Source of the DNA: Bradyrhizobium manausense
GTDB lineage: Bacteria > Pseudomonadota > Alphaproteobacteria > Rhizobiales > Xanthobacteraceae
Direction: 5' to 3'
DNA length: 64,000 nt
Assembly: GCF_018131105.1 (NCBI RefSeq)
Contig: NZ_JAFCJI010000002.1
Coordinates: forward strand, 868,001 to 932,000
Shown: one piece after another, positions 35,275 through 44,546 of the stretch
Position numbering within the stretch: position 1 is the stretch's first letter
Layout: every line of letters starts with the position of its first letter
Made by a program: the position numbers and the translations under genes
Notes under the pieces: generated by a model
Database searches by the model: none
Seen by the model: only the letters and a program-made list of their open reading frames with translations
Told to the model about the DNA's origin: nothing

Positions 35275-36885
35275 GTGCTGGCTTGTTTCGCACGCCAAAT
35301 TGCTGCGGTGTCGTTGTCCCATGCGGGTGTGAAGGTCGGATCTCGGATCGGCCTCGCCTCGCTGGTGCTGCTTGCGGCTGCCGGTTCGGTTCATAACGCA
35401 GCCGCGCTGAACGAAACCAAGACGCTCTCCTTCCACCACACCCATTCCGGCGAAGACCTCACCGTCACCTTCAAGCGCGATGGCCGCTACGACGAAGCCG
35501 CGCTGAAGACGCTCAATCATTTCCTGCGCGACTGGCGCACCCAGGACGAGACGGTGATGGACCGTCACCTGTTCGACATCCTCTGGGAAGTCTATCGCGA
35601 CGTCGACGGCAAGCAGCCGATCCAGATCATCTCCTCCTATCGCTCCCCCGCCACCAACGCGATGCTCCGCCGCCGCTCCGCCCATACGGGCGTGGCGCGC
35701 TTCAGCCAGCACATGCTGGGCCATGCGATGGACTTCTACATTCCGGGCGTGCCGCTGGAGCAGATCCGCTTCGCGGGCCTCCGCCTCCAGCGCGGCGGCG
35801 TCGGCTTCTATCCGACCTCCGGCTCGCCCTTCGTGCATCTCGACACCGGCAACATCAGGCACTGGCCGCGGATGACACATGACCAGCTCGTCCGCGTCTT
35901 CCCGGACGGACGCACGGTCCACGTCCCGACCGATGGCGTGCCGCTGAAGGGTTACGAACTCGCCAAGGCCGACATCGAACGACGTGGCGACGGCGATGAC
36001 GCCAGCAAGCCGGGCTTCTTCGCTGCTCTCTTCAAGAGCAAATCCGCTCCGGCAGCTGGCAGCGACGAGGACGACGAGAGCGCTCCCGCCCCGGCCGCCA
36101 AGCCGACCGTGGTCGCCGCCGCAGCCAAGCCTGCCGAAGCAAAGCCCGCCGATCCGGTGCCGACGCCGCGCGCCAAGCCGTCCGTCGCCGCGACGATCCA
36201 GCTCGCCTCGGCCGACGCGCAGCTCGTTGCACCGCCCAAGCCGAAGCCCGCGCCCGTGGCTGACAAGCCGGCTGCCGGCAGGCTCGAGACTCCGGCCGAC
36301 ATCATCAACGCCCGCGGCTTCTGGGATGCCCCTGCCACGCCGCAGCAGGCGACGCCAGCTCAGGTGGCTGCGTTGAAGGCCCGTCAGGCGCTTGCCGCCG
36401 CCACCGAGCCGCAAGCCACGGCAAGCGTCGCCAGCGCAACCCTTCAGGCGCTGGCTTACGCGCCGGCCGCCTCCCCGGTTGACCGCGCCAATGTCGTCAC
36501 CGCCTCCGCGCCGATCCCGCGCGGCGTGCGTCCGGTGTCCGCAGCCCGCAATGCCGCCCCGGCCACCGAGATCAACACCGTCGTCGGCAAGAGCACCGAC
36601 GGGATGATCGCAACCGCGACCCGGCTCTCCGCCGCCAAGGGTGAGAGCATCTGGCTCAAGATCGCGATGCTGTCGCCGAGCGCCAGCCGCGCGATGTCGG
36701 TGACGCTGATGGGCGAACTCGACATGGCCGAGATGCGCGCCTATTTCGTCAAGCCGCACGCCGTGGTCGCGATGGGCTTCAGCGACGATCCGATGCAAGG
36801 CCTGTCCTGCGACAGTTTTTCGGGCAGCGCGACCGCGAAGATCGAGACGACGTCGTTCGTCATGCGAACCGCCGCGCTGCGCTGA
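35275..36885 (+). CDS. MepK-like murein endopeptidase (DUF882, M15 fold)
   Basis: This protein (536 aa from the GTG at 35275; 540 aa from the GTG at 35263) has an N-terminal hydrophobic segment (RIGLASLVLLAAAGSVHNAAA) and a DUF882/M15-type domain (about residues 45-205). The zinc ligands are visible as HMLGHAMD (His146 and Asp153) and FVHLDTG (His188). E. coli MepK (YcbK) cuts 3-3 crosslinks made by LdtD, and the same gene pair is seen here. It has an unusually long, low-complexity Pro/Ala C-terminal half (about 230-530). GGTGGG before 35275 favours that start. Confidence 0.82.
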   Translation: MLACFARQIAAVSLSHAGVKVGSRIGLASLVLLAAAGSVHNAAALNETKTLSFHHTHSGEDLTVTFKRDGRYDEAALKTLNHFLRDWRTQDETVMDRHLFDILWEVYRDVDGKQPIQIISSYRSPATNAMLRRRSAHTGVARFSQHMLGHAMDFYIPGVPLEQIRFAGLRLQRGGVGFYPTSGSPFVHLDTGNIRHWPRMTHDQLVRVFPDGRTVHVPTDGVPLKGYELAKADIERRGDGDDASKPGFFAALFKSKSAPAAGSDEDDESAPAPAAKPTVVAAAAKPAEAKPADPVPTPRAKPSVAATIQLASADAQLVAPPKPKPAPVADKPAAGRLETPADIINARGFWDAPATPQQATPAQVAALKARQALAAATEPQATASVASATLQALAYAPAASPVDRANVVTASAPIPRGVRPVSAARNAAPATEINTVVGKSTDGMIATATRLSAAKGESIWLKIAMLSPSASRAMSVTLMGELDMAEMRAYFVKPHAVVAMGFSDDPMQGLSCDSFSGSATAKIETTSFVMRTAALR

Positions 36886-36895
36886 GGCCGAACGC

Positions 36896-37317
36896 CTAGC
36901 GCGCTTTCTTGCCCCGCCGATCCAGATGATAGGTCAGCGCCAGCGACAGGCAGACTGACAGCTCCAGCTTCGCAAGCTTGCCCGCCACGGGCAAAAGCAA
37001 CGCCCGAGTCTGCCGATATTCGAACTGATCGGGAAAACGCTCGCGAAACGTATCGACGAGCGTGGTTTTGCAATTGAAGAGAATGGCGGCTTGCTCGGAG
37101 TCCTTGAGGCGGCCGAGCCGGATTGTCGAGCCGCTGCCGGTCTCATCGGTCAGATAGGCAGGCTCGCCCCATTTCAGAGTTTCGGTGAGCCGGCCGACGT
37201 TGTCGTGCTTCGCAGCCGTCGCGAAAATCAGGTCGCGCACCTGGAGCAATTGCCGATCGGCGCTGGAAGAGCGCCGAAGGCATGGTTCACGTCACGGGGC
37301 AAGGGTGGTGCGGTCAC
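36896..37317 (-). pseudogene. DUF1801 (YdhG-like) gene with an apparent frameshift
   Basis: The open frame from 37249 to 36896 reads LLQVRDLIFATAAKHDNVGRLTETLKWGEPAYLT, a DUF1801 core, but has only a TTG start with no ribosome site. In another frame a GTG at 37317, with GGAG seven bases upstream, reads MTAPPLPRDVNHAFGALPAPI, the expected N-terminus. This frame then needs one extra base near 37255 to join RQLLQVRDLIF. The gene is therefore a frameshifted pseudogene or carries a sequencing error. The core is complete to its Lys/Arg-rich end. Function of the family is unknown. Confidence 0.7.
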
Positions 37318-37391
37318 TGGCGTCTCCGTTCACAAACGAAGTGCAACAACCGCGATTTGTAGCCTGATCAATGTCCGAGGCGCAAAACGCC

Positions 37392-37664
37392 TCAGAGCAT
37401 GCCCAGCGCCTGCATGTAGGTCTCGAGAATGGTCTCGGCTTCGGCGCGTTCGTTGGGGTCCTGCTTGCGCATCCGCACGATGGTGCGCAGCGCCTTGACG
37501 TCGTAACCGTTACCCTTGCTCTCGGCATAGACGTCGCGGATGTCGTCGGAAATCGCCTTCTTCTCTTCCTCCAGCCGCTCGATGCGCTCGATGATGGATT
37601 TGAGCTGGTCCTTGGCAAATTTCGTCGCGGGCTCGTCGTCGCGGACGGCGGCGGAGGTGGCCAT
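37392..37664 (-). CDS. DUF2312 protein (UPF0335 family)
   Basis: This 90-aa protein is a helical, coiled-coil-like DUF2312 member (LKSIIERIERLEEEKKAISD, then IRDVYAESKGNGYDVKALRT). It is conserved across alphaproteobacteria; its function is unknown. The ATG at 37664 has GGGAG seven bases upstream; the longer frame to 37715 is rejected. Confidence 0.9.
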   Translation of the reverse strand: MATSAAVRDDEPATKFAKDQLKSIIERIERLEEEKKAISDDIRDVYAESKGNGYDVKALRTIVRMRKQDPNERAEAETILETYMQALGML

Positions 37665-37861
37665 CTTGGTACTCCCAATGGAACTGGCAAAACGAGGTGA
37701 CGCCGGCATCCTCACCGCGCGTGCTGCCAGAACCCTTAGGGTTGGCGCTCCTCACGTTCAAGCAAGCATCGCGCTCGTCCACAGCGCGCCCACACCTTCC
37801 TGCTGGCAAGCAAAGAAAGCTGTTGTGTGGTGCGACTCAAGCGGCTCCTCGGACAGTCCCC

Positions 37862-38167
37862 TCAGTGATTGTGGGGATGGACCTTCTTCATCGCCCCGAT
37901 CTGCTCGGGCGTGGCCGTGCCCTGGTGCTTCGCCTTCCAGGTCTCGTAAGGCATGCCGTAGATTTCCTCCCGGCTCTCGTCCTTGCTCAGGGGCACGCCT
38001 TGAGCGTCCGCGGCGTCCTTGAGCCAGTTGGAGAGGCAGTTGCGGCAGAAGCCTGCCAGATTCATCAGATCGATGTTCTGGACGTCGGTCCGCGTCTTCA
38101 GATGTTCGACCAGGCGCCGAAAAGCGGCCGCCTCGAGCTCCGTTCTGGTTTTGTCGTCGATTGCCAT
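37862..38167 (-). CDS. DUF1244 protein
   Basis: This 101-aa soluble protein belongs to the DUF1244 family. It starts MAIDDKTRTELEAAAFRRLV, has CRNC (a Cys pair) near residue 41 and the conserved GMPYETWKAKHQ segment, and ends in a His-rich HPHNH. The Cys and His residues suggest metal binding, which is not shown. It is separate from the DUF2312 gene by 197 bases. Confidence 0.9.
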   Translation of the reverse strand: MAIDDKTRTELEAAAFRRLVEHLKTRTDVQNIDLMNLAGFCRNCLSNWLKDAADAQGVPLSKDESREEIYGMPYETWKAKHQGTATPEQIGAMKKVHPHNH

Positions 38168-38335
38168 GGCTGGGCCCCTTGGCCTTTCGTTTGAAGGTGG
38201 TCACCCTTACGGGATCAGGTGGGGTCCTGTCACAGATTTTGCCATATCGCGGCGCAAACGGCCGCTGAGCCGACAAATCGGCAGTTCCTGGCCCCTACGC
38301 CAAATCGTCAATCATCTGGTATACGTTCCGCGACA

Positions 38336-38932
38336 ATGATCGCCGAATCTCCCCGCTCCCCCCTTCGCCTGCTCGCCCGGTTGGTCCCGGTGCTCGCGGT
38401 TGGCCTGATGTGCCTCTGGGCCAGCCCGGCCGCGGCCGATTTCCGGCTTTGCAACAACACCTCCAGCCGGGTCGGCATCGCGCTCGGCTACAAGGACGCC
38501 GACGGCTGGACCACCGAAGGCTGGTGGAACATCTCGTCCCGCTCCTGCGAGACCCTGCTGCGGGGAACGCTGGTCGCCCGCTACTATTACATCTACGCGA
38601 TCGACTATGACCGCGGCGGCGAATGGTCGGGGCAGGCCTTCATGTGCTCGCGCGACAAGGAATTCACGATCCGCGGCACCGAGGACTGTCTGGCGCGCGG
38701 CTACGACCGGACCGGCTATTTCGAGGTCGATACCGGCGAGCAGCGGGCGTGGACGGTGCAGCTCACCGACGTCAATGAGCAGCCGTCGCAGCCGCGTGTC
38801 CCCGGGATGCCCGGCCCTGTCGGCCCTGGTGGCGGCGTTCCGGGTTTGCCCAATAGTCCGCCCGGTGGTACGCCCCCGGCCGCACCTGGCCTCCCGCCAG
38901 CCCCCTCGCCACCGTCTGGGAATAAGCCATGA
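38336..38932 (+). CDS. DUF1036 exported protein
   Basis: This 198-aa protein has a signal peptide (about residues 1-34, ending ASPAAADF) and a DUF1036 domain (FRLCNNTSSRVGIALGYKD, then GGEWSGQAFMCSRDKEFTI). Four or so Cys residues may form disulfides in the periplasm. The Pro/Gly-rich tail (from about 150) looks disordered. The ATG at 38336 is used because the longer frame to 38219 lacks a signal. Its stop overlaps the pyk start (ATGA). Confidence 0.82.
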   Translation: MIAESPRSPLRLLARLVPVLAVGLMCLWASPAAADFRLCNNTSSRVGIALGYKDADGWTTEGWWNISSRSCETLLRGTLVARYYYIYAIDYDRGGEWSGQAFMCSRDKEFTIRGTEDCLARGYDRTGYFEVDTGEQRAWTVQLTDVNEQPSQPRVPGMPGPVGPGGGVPGLPNSPPGGTPPAAPGLPPAPSPPSGNKP

Positions 38933-40365
38933 GGCGTCTTCGCCGTATCAAGATTCTCGCGACCCTCGGACCCGCCTCTTCGGATCTCGCGATGATCCGC
39001 CGCCTGTTCGAGGCCGGCGCCGACGTGTTCCGCATCAATATGAGCCACACCCCGCATGACAAGATGCGGGAGCTGGTGGCGACGATCCGCAACGTCGAGA
39101 GCAGCTACGGCCGCCCGATCGGCATCCTAGTCGACCTCCAGGGCCCGAAGCTCCGGCTCGGCTCCTTCGCCGAAGGCTCGGTCCAGCTCCAGAACGGTCA
39201 GACCTTCACGCTCGATTCCGACAAGACGCCGGGCGATGCCAATCGCGTCAACCTTCCCCATCCCGAGATCCTGGCGGCGCTACGGCCCGGCCACGCGCTG
39301 CTGCTCGACGACGGCAAGGTGCGGCTGATCGCGGAAGAGACCACCAAGGAACACGCGGTGACGCGTGTCGTGGTCGGCGGCAAGATGTCCGACCGCAAGG
39401 GCGTCAGCCTGCCCGACACCGATCTGCCGGTCTCGGCAATGACGCCGAAGGACCGCGCCGACCTCGAGGCCGCGCTCGTCACCGGCGTCGACTGGATCGC
39501 GCTCTCTTTCGTGCAGCGCGCCGATGACGTGCTCGAAGCCAAGAAGATGATCCGCGGCCGTGCCGCTGTGATGGCCAAGATCGAGAAGCCGCAGGCGATC
39601 GACCGCCTCGCCGACATCATCGAGGCCTCCGACGCGCTGATGGTGGCGCGCGGCGACCTCGGTGTCGAGCTGCCGCTCGAGCGTGTGCCGAGCCTGCAGA
39701 AGCAAATGACGCGCATGGCGCGGCGCGCCGGCAAGCCGGTGGTGGTCGCGACGCAAATGCTGGAATCGATGATCCAGTCGCCGGTGCCGACCCGCGCCGA
39801 AGTCTCCGACGTCGCCACCGCCGTCTATGAGGGCGCCGACGCCATCATGCTGTCGGCGGAATCGGCGGCCGGCAAATTCCCGGTCGAGGCGGTCTCGACC
39901 ATGAACCGCATCGGCGAGGAGGTCGAGCGCGACCCGACTTACCGCTCGGTGATCACGGCCCAGCGCCCGGCGCCGGAATCCACCGCGGGCGATGCCATCG
40001 CGGACGCCGCGCGACAGATCGCCGAGACGCTCGACCTGCCCGCCCTGATCTGCTGGACCAGCTCCGGCTCGACCGCAGCGCGCGTGGCGCGCGAGCGGCC
40101 GAAGCCGCCGGTCGTGGCGATCACGCCGAACATCACCGCCGGCCGCCGGCTCGCCGTCGTCTGGGGCGTGCATTGCGTGGTGGCGGAGGACGCGCGCGAC
40201 CAGGACGACATGGTGAGTCGCGCCGGCCAGATCGCCTTCCGCGACGGTTTCGTCCGCGCCGGCCAGCGCGTGATCATCGTCGCCGGCGTACCGCTCGGCA
40301 TTCCCGGCACCACCAACATGGTGCGCATCGCCTCGGTCGGCCCCGAGGGCGACGCGAATTTGTGA
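38929..40365 (+). CDS. pyk: Pyruvate kinase
   Basis: Pyruvate kinase makes pyruvate and ATP from phosphoenolpyruvate and ADP in glycolysis. The 478-aa chain has the start KILATLGPASSD, the metal/substrate helix MAKIEKPQAIDRLADI, the MVARGDLGVELPLERVP active-site segment, and TRAEVSDVATAVYEGADAI. The C-terminal regulatory domain is present. The start overlaps the DUF1036 stop by four bases, so the two are co-transcribed. Confidence 0.96.
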   Translation: MRRLRRIKILATLGPASSDLAMIRRLFEAGADVFRINMSHTPHDKMRELVATIRNVESSYGRPIGILVDLQGPKLRLGSFAEGSVQLQNGQTFTLDSDKTPGDANRVNLPHPEILAALRPGHALLLDDGKVRLIAEETTKEHAVTRVVVGGKMSDRKGVSLPDTDLPVSAMTPKDRADLEAALVTGVDWIALSFVQRADDVLEAKKMIRGRAAVMAKIEKPQAIDRLADIIEASDALMVARGDLGVELPLERVPSLQKQMTRMARRAGKPVVVATQMLESMIQSPVPTRAEVSDVATAVYEGADAIMLSAESAAGKFPVEAVSTMNRIGEEVERDPTYRSVITAQRPAPESTAGDAIADAARQIAETLDLPALICWTSSGSTAARVARERPKPPVVAITPNITAGRRLAVVWGVHCVVAEDARDQDDMVSRAGQIAFRDGFVRAGQRVIIVAGVPLGIPGTTNMVRIASVGPEGDANL

Positions 40366-40436
40366 GGCGGCGGGCCAGCCGCCAACCAGATCCGCGAAAA
40401 CAACCCCATGCACAGTAGGCGGCCTGTCCGGCTGCC

Positions 40437-40471
40437 CTGCCCGGGTTTTGCGAAAACAGCTGCCCGGGCAG
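40437..40471. terminator. Hairpin between convergent pyk and TetR genes
   Basis: CTGCCCGGG and CCCGGGCAG are perfect 9-base arms, with TTTTGCGAAAA inside the loop. It lies 72 bases after pyk and 45 bases after the TetR gene stop, and could stop transcription from both sides. No U-run follows the outer stem. Confidence 0.5.
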
Positions 40472-40515
40472 CAGCCTGAGCGCGGTCAGATCTCCGTCGC
40501 CTGGTGCAGCGGAAC

Positions 40516-41196
40516 TTAAGCCCCGACCAGCGCCTTGGTCGTCGGCAGCAGCGTCTGCTGCACCACCAGACCACGCGCGCGGGCGTCCATGACGCCGACG
40601 GCGCGCAGCGCCAGCAACGTCACGGTCTGCACCGCATCGCGCATCTTCGCGGGATCTTCGAGATTGTCGGGCGCCAGCGGCCCGACCAGCGCCTCGTGCA
40701 GCGCGCCGAGCAGCGCGGTTGCGGCCAGGGCCGTGTCCTGCGCCGGCAGATGGCCGGCGCGCACCGCAGCGTCGATCCGTGCGGCGATCTCACCTGCGAT
40801 CTCGCGGCGGCTGGCGAGCCTGGACGCGCTGACATCGACGTCGACGGGCTCAGCCAAAATGCCCCAGGCCAGCCGGCGCTGCGACAGCGTGTGGACCGCC
40901 ACGGTGGTCACCGCCGCTGCCAGCGCGGAGGACGGCCCCGGCGCGGCATCGGCCGCCCGCCTGATCGCCGCGAGCTCGTCGCGGGAGACCTCGGAGATCA
41001 GTTCGGAAATCAGCTCCGCCTTGGAAGGGAAGTAACGATAGACGGTCCCGGCGGCCACGTTGGCCCTGACCGCGACGGGCGCGATCTGCACCGCCGCCAT
41101 GCCCCCTTCGGCTGCGGCTTCCCTTGCCGCCGCCAGGATGGCGCTGCGCCGCGCCGCAAGGCGCTTCACCACTTGATGCGTCCGCCGATAAACCAT
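40516..41196 (-). CDS. TetR family transcriptional regulator
   Basis: This 226-aa repressor starts MVYRRTHQVVKRLAARRSAIL. The HTH runs to VAAGTVYRYFPSKAELI (residues about 35-60), the classic TetR segment. The C-terminal ligand domain is Ala-rich. A longer open frame to 41409 would add 71 residues of non-family sequence and is rejected. It is divergent from the PAP2 gene, which is its most likely target; otherwise only itself is suggested. Confidence 0.87.
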   Translation of the reverse strand: MVYRRTHQVVKRLAARRSAILAAAREAAAEGGMAAVQIAPVAVRANVAAGTVYRYFPSKAELISELISEVSRDELAAIRRAADAAPGPSSALAAAVTTVAVHTLSQRRLAWGILAEPVDVDVSASRLASRREIAGEIAARIDAAVRAGHLPAQDTALAATALLGALHEALVGPLAPDNLEDPAKMRDAVQTVTLLALRAVGVMDARARGLVVQQTLLPTTKALVGA

Positions 41197-41468
41197 GGCG
41201 CGCTTCCTGTCCCACCACGCCTGCCGCACGCCCGCGGCCGAACGCTTCGTCACTGAATTCGCTGCAAATCGCCCCGCAAGGACTGAACAACTATTCACGG
41301 GGGATGACAAGAAGCAAATGCGTGATGCGTCACACTTGGAAGGGCCTGCGACGCTGCGCTGCAAACCGCTCAAATTGCAGGGAATCAATTGGCAAACGGC
41401 TGACCACAATTCTTACCGCGGTCTTAAAGCGCCTCCGCGACTGTGGCTGCGATCCAACCCGGTGCAGC

Positions 41469-42446
41469 ATGGTCGACACGGACGCCAAGACCGCCTGGCA
41501 GCTCTTCCATTTGAACTGGCTTCCCATCGCAACCATGGGCGGCCTGCTCATGCTTGGCCTGTCCATCACCGGCCTCAGGCTCGAGCCGGTCGCCTACGGC
41601 ATCACGCTTGCGATCGCGGCCTCTTTCGTGGCCATCGCCTATCGCCACCGCATCGCCAGGGGCGATCTCGCCGATCCGAAACTGATCTTCTCGCTCGGCA
41701 CGATTGGCCAGGTCATCATCACCTGCGCCATCGTCGGGCCGCTCAGCTATGTCGCCGGCAAGATGGGGTTTCCGCTCCAGGACCACGCGCTGCTCGCAAT
41801 CGATCGCGCGCTCGGTCTGGATCCGGAGCCGATCGCACGCTTCGTCAACGACCAGCCCTGGCTCTCGGACTTGCTCTCGCGCGGCTACGGCCTGATCAAA
41901 TGGCCGCTGCTCGGCGTTCCCGTCGTGCTGTCGCTGACGGCGCGTTACGTGCGGCTGCAATTGTTCATGCTGGCGATGAGCCTTGCGCTCGCGGTCACCA
42001 TCGCGATCTCCGCGCTGGTGCCAGCCATCGGCACCTATTACGCACTGCAATTGCCGGCCGCGCATTTGCCGGAGATCAACACCACTGTTTACGCCGGGCA
42101 GTTGCGCGACATCCTGGCGCTGCGCGACGGCAGCCTGCATGAGCTGCGATTGTTCAGACTCGCCGGCATCGTCTCGTTTCCGAGCTTTCACGCCGCCTCC
42201 GCCGTGCTCTATATGTGGGCGCTGTGGCCGGTGCGCCGTATCGGCGGCATCGCTGCCGCGCTCAATGTCCTGATGATTGCGGCAGCGCCGGTGATCGGCG
42301 CGCATTACATCATCGACGTCGCCGGTGGCGTTGCGCTGGCGGCAGCGTCGATCTGGGCCGCGAAGGCTTATCTGGAATGGATGAGCCGCGCGGCGAATGA
42401 CGTCGCGAAGGACGCAGCGACCGTCTGGCAGCCCGGCCTCGGCTAG
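41469..42446 (+). CDS. PAP2-superfamily membrane phosphatase
   Basis: This 325-aa polytopic protein has about seven helices. The PAP2 motif SFPSFHAASAVL (active-site His region) and GAHYIIDVAGG (second His/Asp region) are visible near residues 235-295, while the first Lys-Arg motif is not obvious. This resembles the Aur1/Ipt1-type phosphatidic acid phosphatase-like proteins that act on lipid phosphates. The start ATG at 41469 gives MVDTDAKTAWQLFHLNWLP. It is divergent from a TetR gene over 272 bases. Confidence 0.82.
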   Translation: MVDTDAKTAWQLFHLNWLPIATMGGLLMLGLSITGLRLEPVAYGITLAIAASFVAIAYRHRIARGDLADPKLIFSLGTIGQVIITCAIVGPLSYVAGKMGFPLQDHALLAIDRALGLDPEPIARFVNDQPWLSDLLSRGYGLIKWPLLGVPVVLSLTARYVRLQLFMLAMSLALAVTIAISALVPAIGTYYALQLPAAHLPEINTTVYAGQLRDILALRDGSLHELRLFRLAGIVSFPSFHAASAVLYMWALWPVRRIGGIAAALNVLMIAAAPVIGAHYIIDVAGGVALAAASIWAAKAYLEWMSRAANDVAKDAATVWQPGLG

Positions 42447-42537
42447 GTTGCCGTAAGGTATGCAAAGGCACGCGGCGCCGGGCCCACAATCACGATAGCA
42501 ACGATCGAACGCTGACGCTGCCGCGCGCCCAAAACGA

Positions 42538-42567
42538 AAAGAGCCCCGTCCGAGGACGGGGCTCTTT
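42538..42567. terminator. Strong bidirectional terminator between PAP2 gene and pilin gene
   Basis: AAAGAGCCCCGTCC and GGACGGGGCTCTTT are perfect 14-base arms. The minus strand continues TTTTCGTTTT, fitting an intrinsic terminator for the pilin gene 23 bases upstream. The plus side is followed by GAAAC, which is weaker. Confidence 0.85.
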
Positions 42568-42589
42568 GAAACTCTTGCTTCGTCTCAGC

Positions 42590-42754
42590 TTACTTGAGGC
42601 TGGACGAGATCGAGCCGAACTTGGTGTTCAGCGTGGTGCCGAGGTTGTTGACGACGGTGATGATCGCCAGCGCGATGCCGGCAGCGATCAGGCCGTATTC
42701 GATGGCGGTGGCGCCGGACTCATCCTTCACGAAACGCGAAACGAGGTTCTTCAT
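42590..42754 (-). CDS. Flp family type IVb pilin
   Basis: This 54-aa prepilin starts MKNLVSRFVKDESG, then ATAIEYGLIAAGIALAIITVV. The processing site is after Gly14 with Glu at +5 and Tyr at +6, which is the Flp pattern. One helix follows. The start has GGAG seven bases upstream. No prepilin peptidase, secretin or assembly ATPase is in the window, so the pilin is an orphan whose Tad machinery must be elsewhere. It is followed by a strong terminator, typical of a highly expressed major pilin. Confidence 0.93.
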   Translation of the reverse strand: MKNLVSRFVKDESGATAIEYGLIAAGIALAIITVVNNLGTTLNTKFGSISSSLK

Positions 42755-43045
42755 AGACTGCTCCAAAAGGTACACGAGGCTTCAATGGTCTGGTCTCTTC
42801 GGCTTCCCAGCGCCGCCGAACCATGGAACTCAACCTAAGCTCAAAGACTTGCGCCGCAGTTAATTCGACTGCGTAAACACGGAATGGATTGCATGTATTC
42901 GCCGATGGTAAACCGAAATTGAAAACAATCGGTTAAATTGCGCGGACATCCAGCAAGCCATTTCCGCCGATTTACTGGAAGTTATGACCGCCGTGGTCCA
43001 ATGCCGCCCGCTCGGCCAACAGGACCAAGAACAACACGAGGCGGC

Positions 43046-44536
43046 ATGTCCCTTTCCTTCACCAACAGCATCACAGTGCAGGGCCGCGCGCGGGCGCTGG
43101 TGCCGCTGTGTGTCGGCGCGGGTGCCTATCTCTTCTTCCTCTATATCGGCGACACGCTGCTTCAGGACTCCGACTCGTTCTGGCAGATCAAGATCGGTCA
43201 GTGGATCCTCGATCACCACGCCCTGCCCTACACCGACTTCTATTCCTTCACGCGACAAGGCCAGCCCTGGATCTCGACGTCCTGGCTGTCGCAAATTCTG
43301 TTTTCGGTCTCCTATACGCAGTGGGACTGGGCGGGACCGGTGATCCTCTCCGCGCTCGCGATCGCGGCCTCCGCGGCGATCTTCGTGTACCTGCTCGACG
43401 CCCATCTCGAAATTCCGCACTCGGTGCTGTTCGCGATGCTGGCGGTGCTGCTGTCGCTGCATCACATCCTGGCGCGCCCGCACATCCTGGCGCTGCCGGT
43501 GATGATCGCGTGGGTCGGCGTGCTGATGAATGCGGCTGATCGCAAGGTGACGCCGTCCTGGGTCTGGCTGCCGTTGATGTCGCTATGGGCAAACCTGCAT
43601 GGCGGTTTCGTGCTCGGCCTCGCACTGATCGGCCCGATGGCCCTCGAGGCCATCTGGACGCTGGATTCCGGCAAGCAGATCCGGCTGCTCGCGCGCTGGT
43701 TCCTGTTCGGCGTCGCCGCGATGGCGGCCGCCTGTGTTACCCCCTATGGCTGGCGCACGCTGCTGGGTGCGACCAATATCCTCAATCTCGGCGAACTGCT
43801 GTCGGTCATCTCGGAATGGATGCCGGCGAATTTCGCCTCGTTCTCCGCATTCGAGGGCGCGATCCTCGGCCTCATCGCCATCGGCCTGTTTCGTGGCCTC
43901 ACGCTGTCGCCGCCGCGCATCCTGCTGATCCTGCTGTTCACCTGGATGGGACTGACCCATGTCAGGAGCATCGAGGCCTTTGCCTTCCTGGTGCCGCTGG
44001 CGCTGGCGAAGCCCCTCGGCGAGACCTCGCCGCTGCCGCAAACCGACACGCCGGCCACCGAGAGCTGGGCGGCGCGCTACGTCACCATGACGGGCGCGCT
44101 GATGATCGCGGCCGCGGCCTGGACCTCGACCTCGATCTACATGTCGCATCACCGCTTCACCTTCACGATGGACCAAACGCCGGTCGCCGCCGTCGACCTG
44201 CTCCAGCAGCGCAAGGCGCAGCGCATCTTCAATGCCTACCAGTTCGGCGGCTATCTGATCTCGCGCGACATTCCGGTGTTCGTCGACGGCCGTGCCGAGC
44301 TCTATGGCGAGAAGTTCGTGATGGACTTCTTCAAGGCGATCGAGGTCAAGAAGCTCGACAACCTCACGCGGCTGCTTGACGAATACAAGATCGACGCCAC
44401 GCTGCTGGTCGCCGACTCGCCTGCCGCCCAGGTGCTCGACCACATCAAGGGCTGGAAGCGGCTCTATGGCGACAACATCGCCGTGATCCATGTGCGCGAT
44501 GACGAGGCAGGCGCGGTCGCGCCGGCCAAACCTTGA
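43046..44536 (+). CDS. Polytopic membrane protein, tandem paralogue 1 (GT-C-like)
   Basis: This 496-aa protein has about ten helices. An Asp-rich first loop, DSDSFWQIKIGQWILDHH, resembles the acidic loop of GT-C glycosyltransferases. The C-terminal part reads FNAYQFGGYLISRDIPVFVDGRAELYG, which recurs in a widespread uncharacterised membrane family. The ATG at 43046 (MSLSFTNSITVQG) is chosen over the open frame to 42938. The neighbour is a close paralogue. A role in sugar or lipid-linked transfer to surface molecules is inferred, not shown. Confidence 0.7.
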   Translation: MSLSFTNSITVQGRARALVPLCVGAGAYLFFLYIGDTLLQDSDSFWQIKIGQWILDHHALPYTDFYSFTRQGQPWISTSWLSQILFSVSYTQWDWAGPVILSALAIAASAAIFVYLLDAHLEIPHSVLFAMLAVLLSLHHILARPHILALPVMIAWVGVLMNAADRKVTPSWVWLPLMSLWANLHGGFVLGLALIGPMALEAIWTLDSGKQIRLLARWFLFGVAAMAAACVTPYGWRTLLGATNILNLGELLSVISEWMPANFASFSAFEGAILGLIAIGLFRGLTLSPPRILLILLFTWMGLTHVRSIEAFAFLVPLALAKPLGETSPLPQTDTPATESWAARYVTMTGALMIAAAAWTSTSIYMSHHRFTFTMDQTPVAAVDLLQQRKAQRIFNAYQFGGYLISRDIPVFVDGRAELYGEKFVMDFFKAIEVKKLDNLTRLLDEYKIDATLLVADSPAAQVLDHIKGWKRLYGDNIAVIHVRDDEAGAVAPAKP

Positions 44537-44546
44537 ACGTGACCGC

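Noticed and set aside
36896..37249. The shorter TTG-start DUF1801 frame as a complete gene
   Set aside because: It lacks the N-terminal segment seen in a second frame and has no ribosome site, so a frameshift is more likely.
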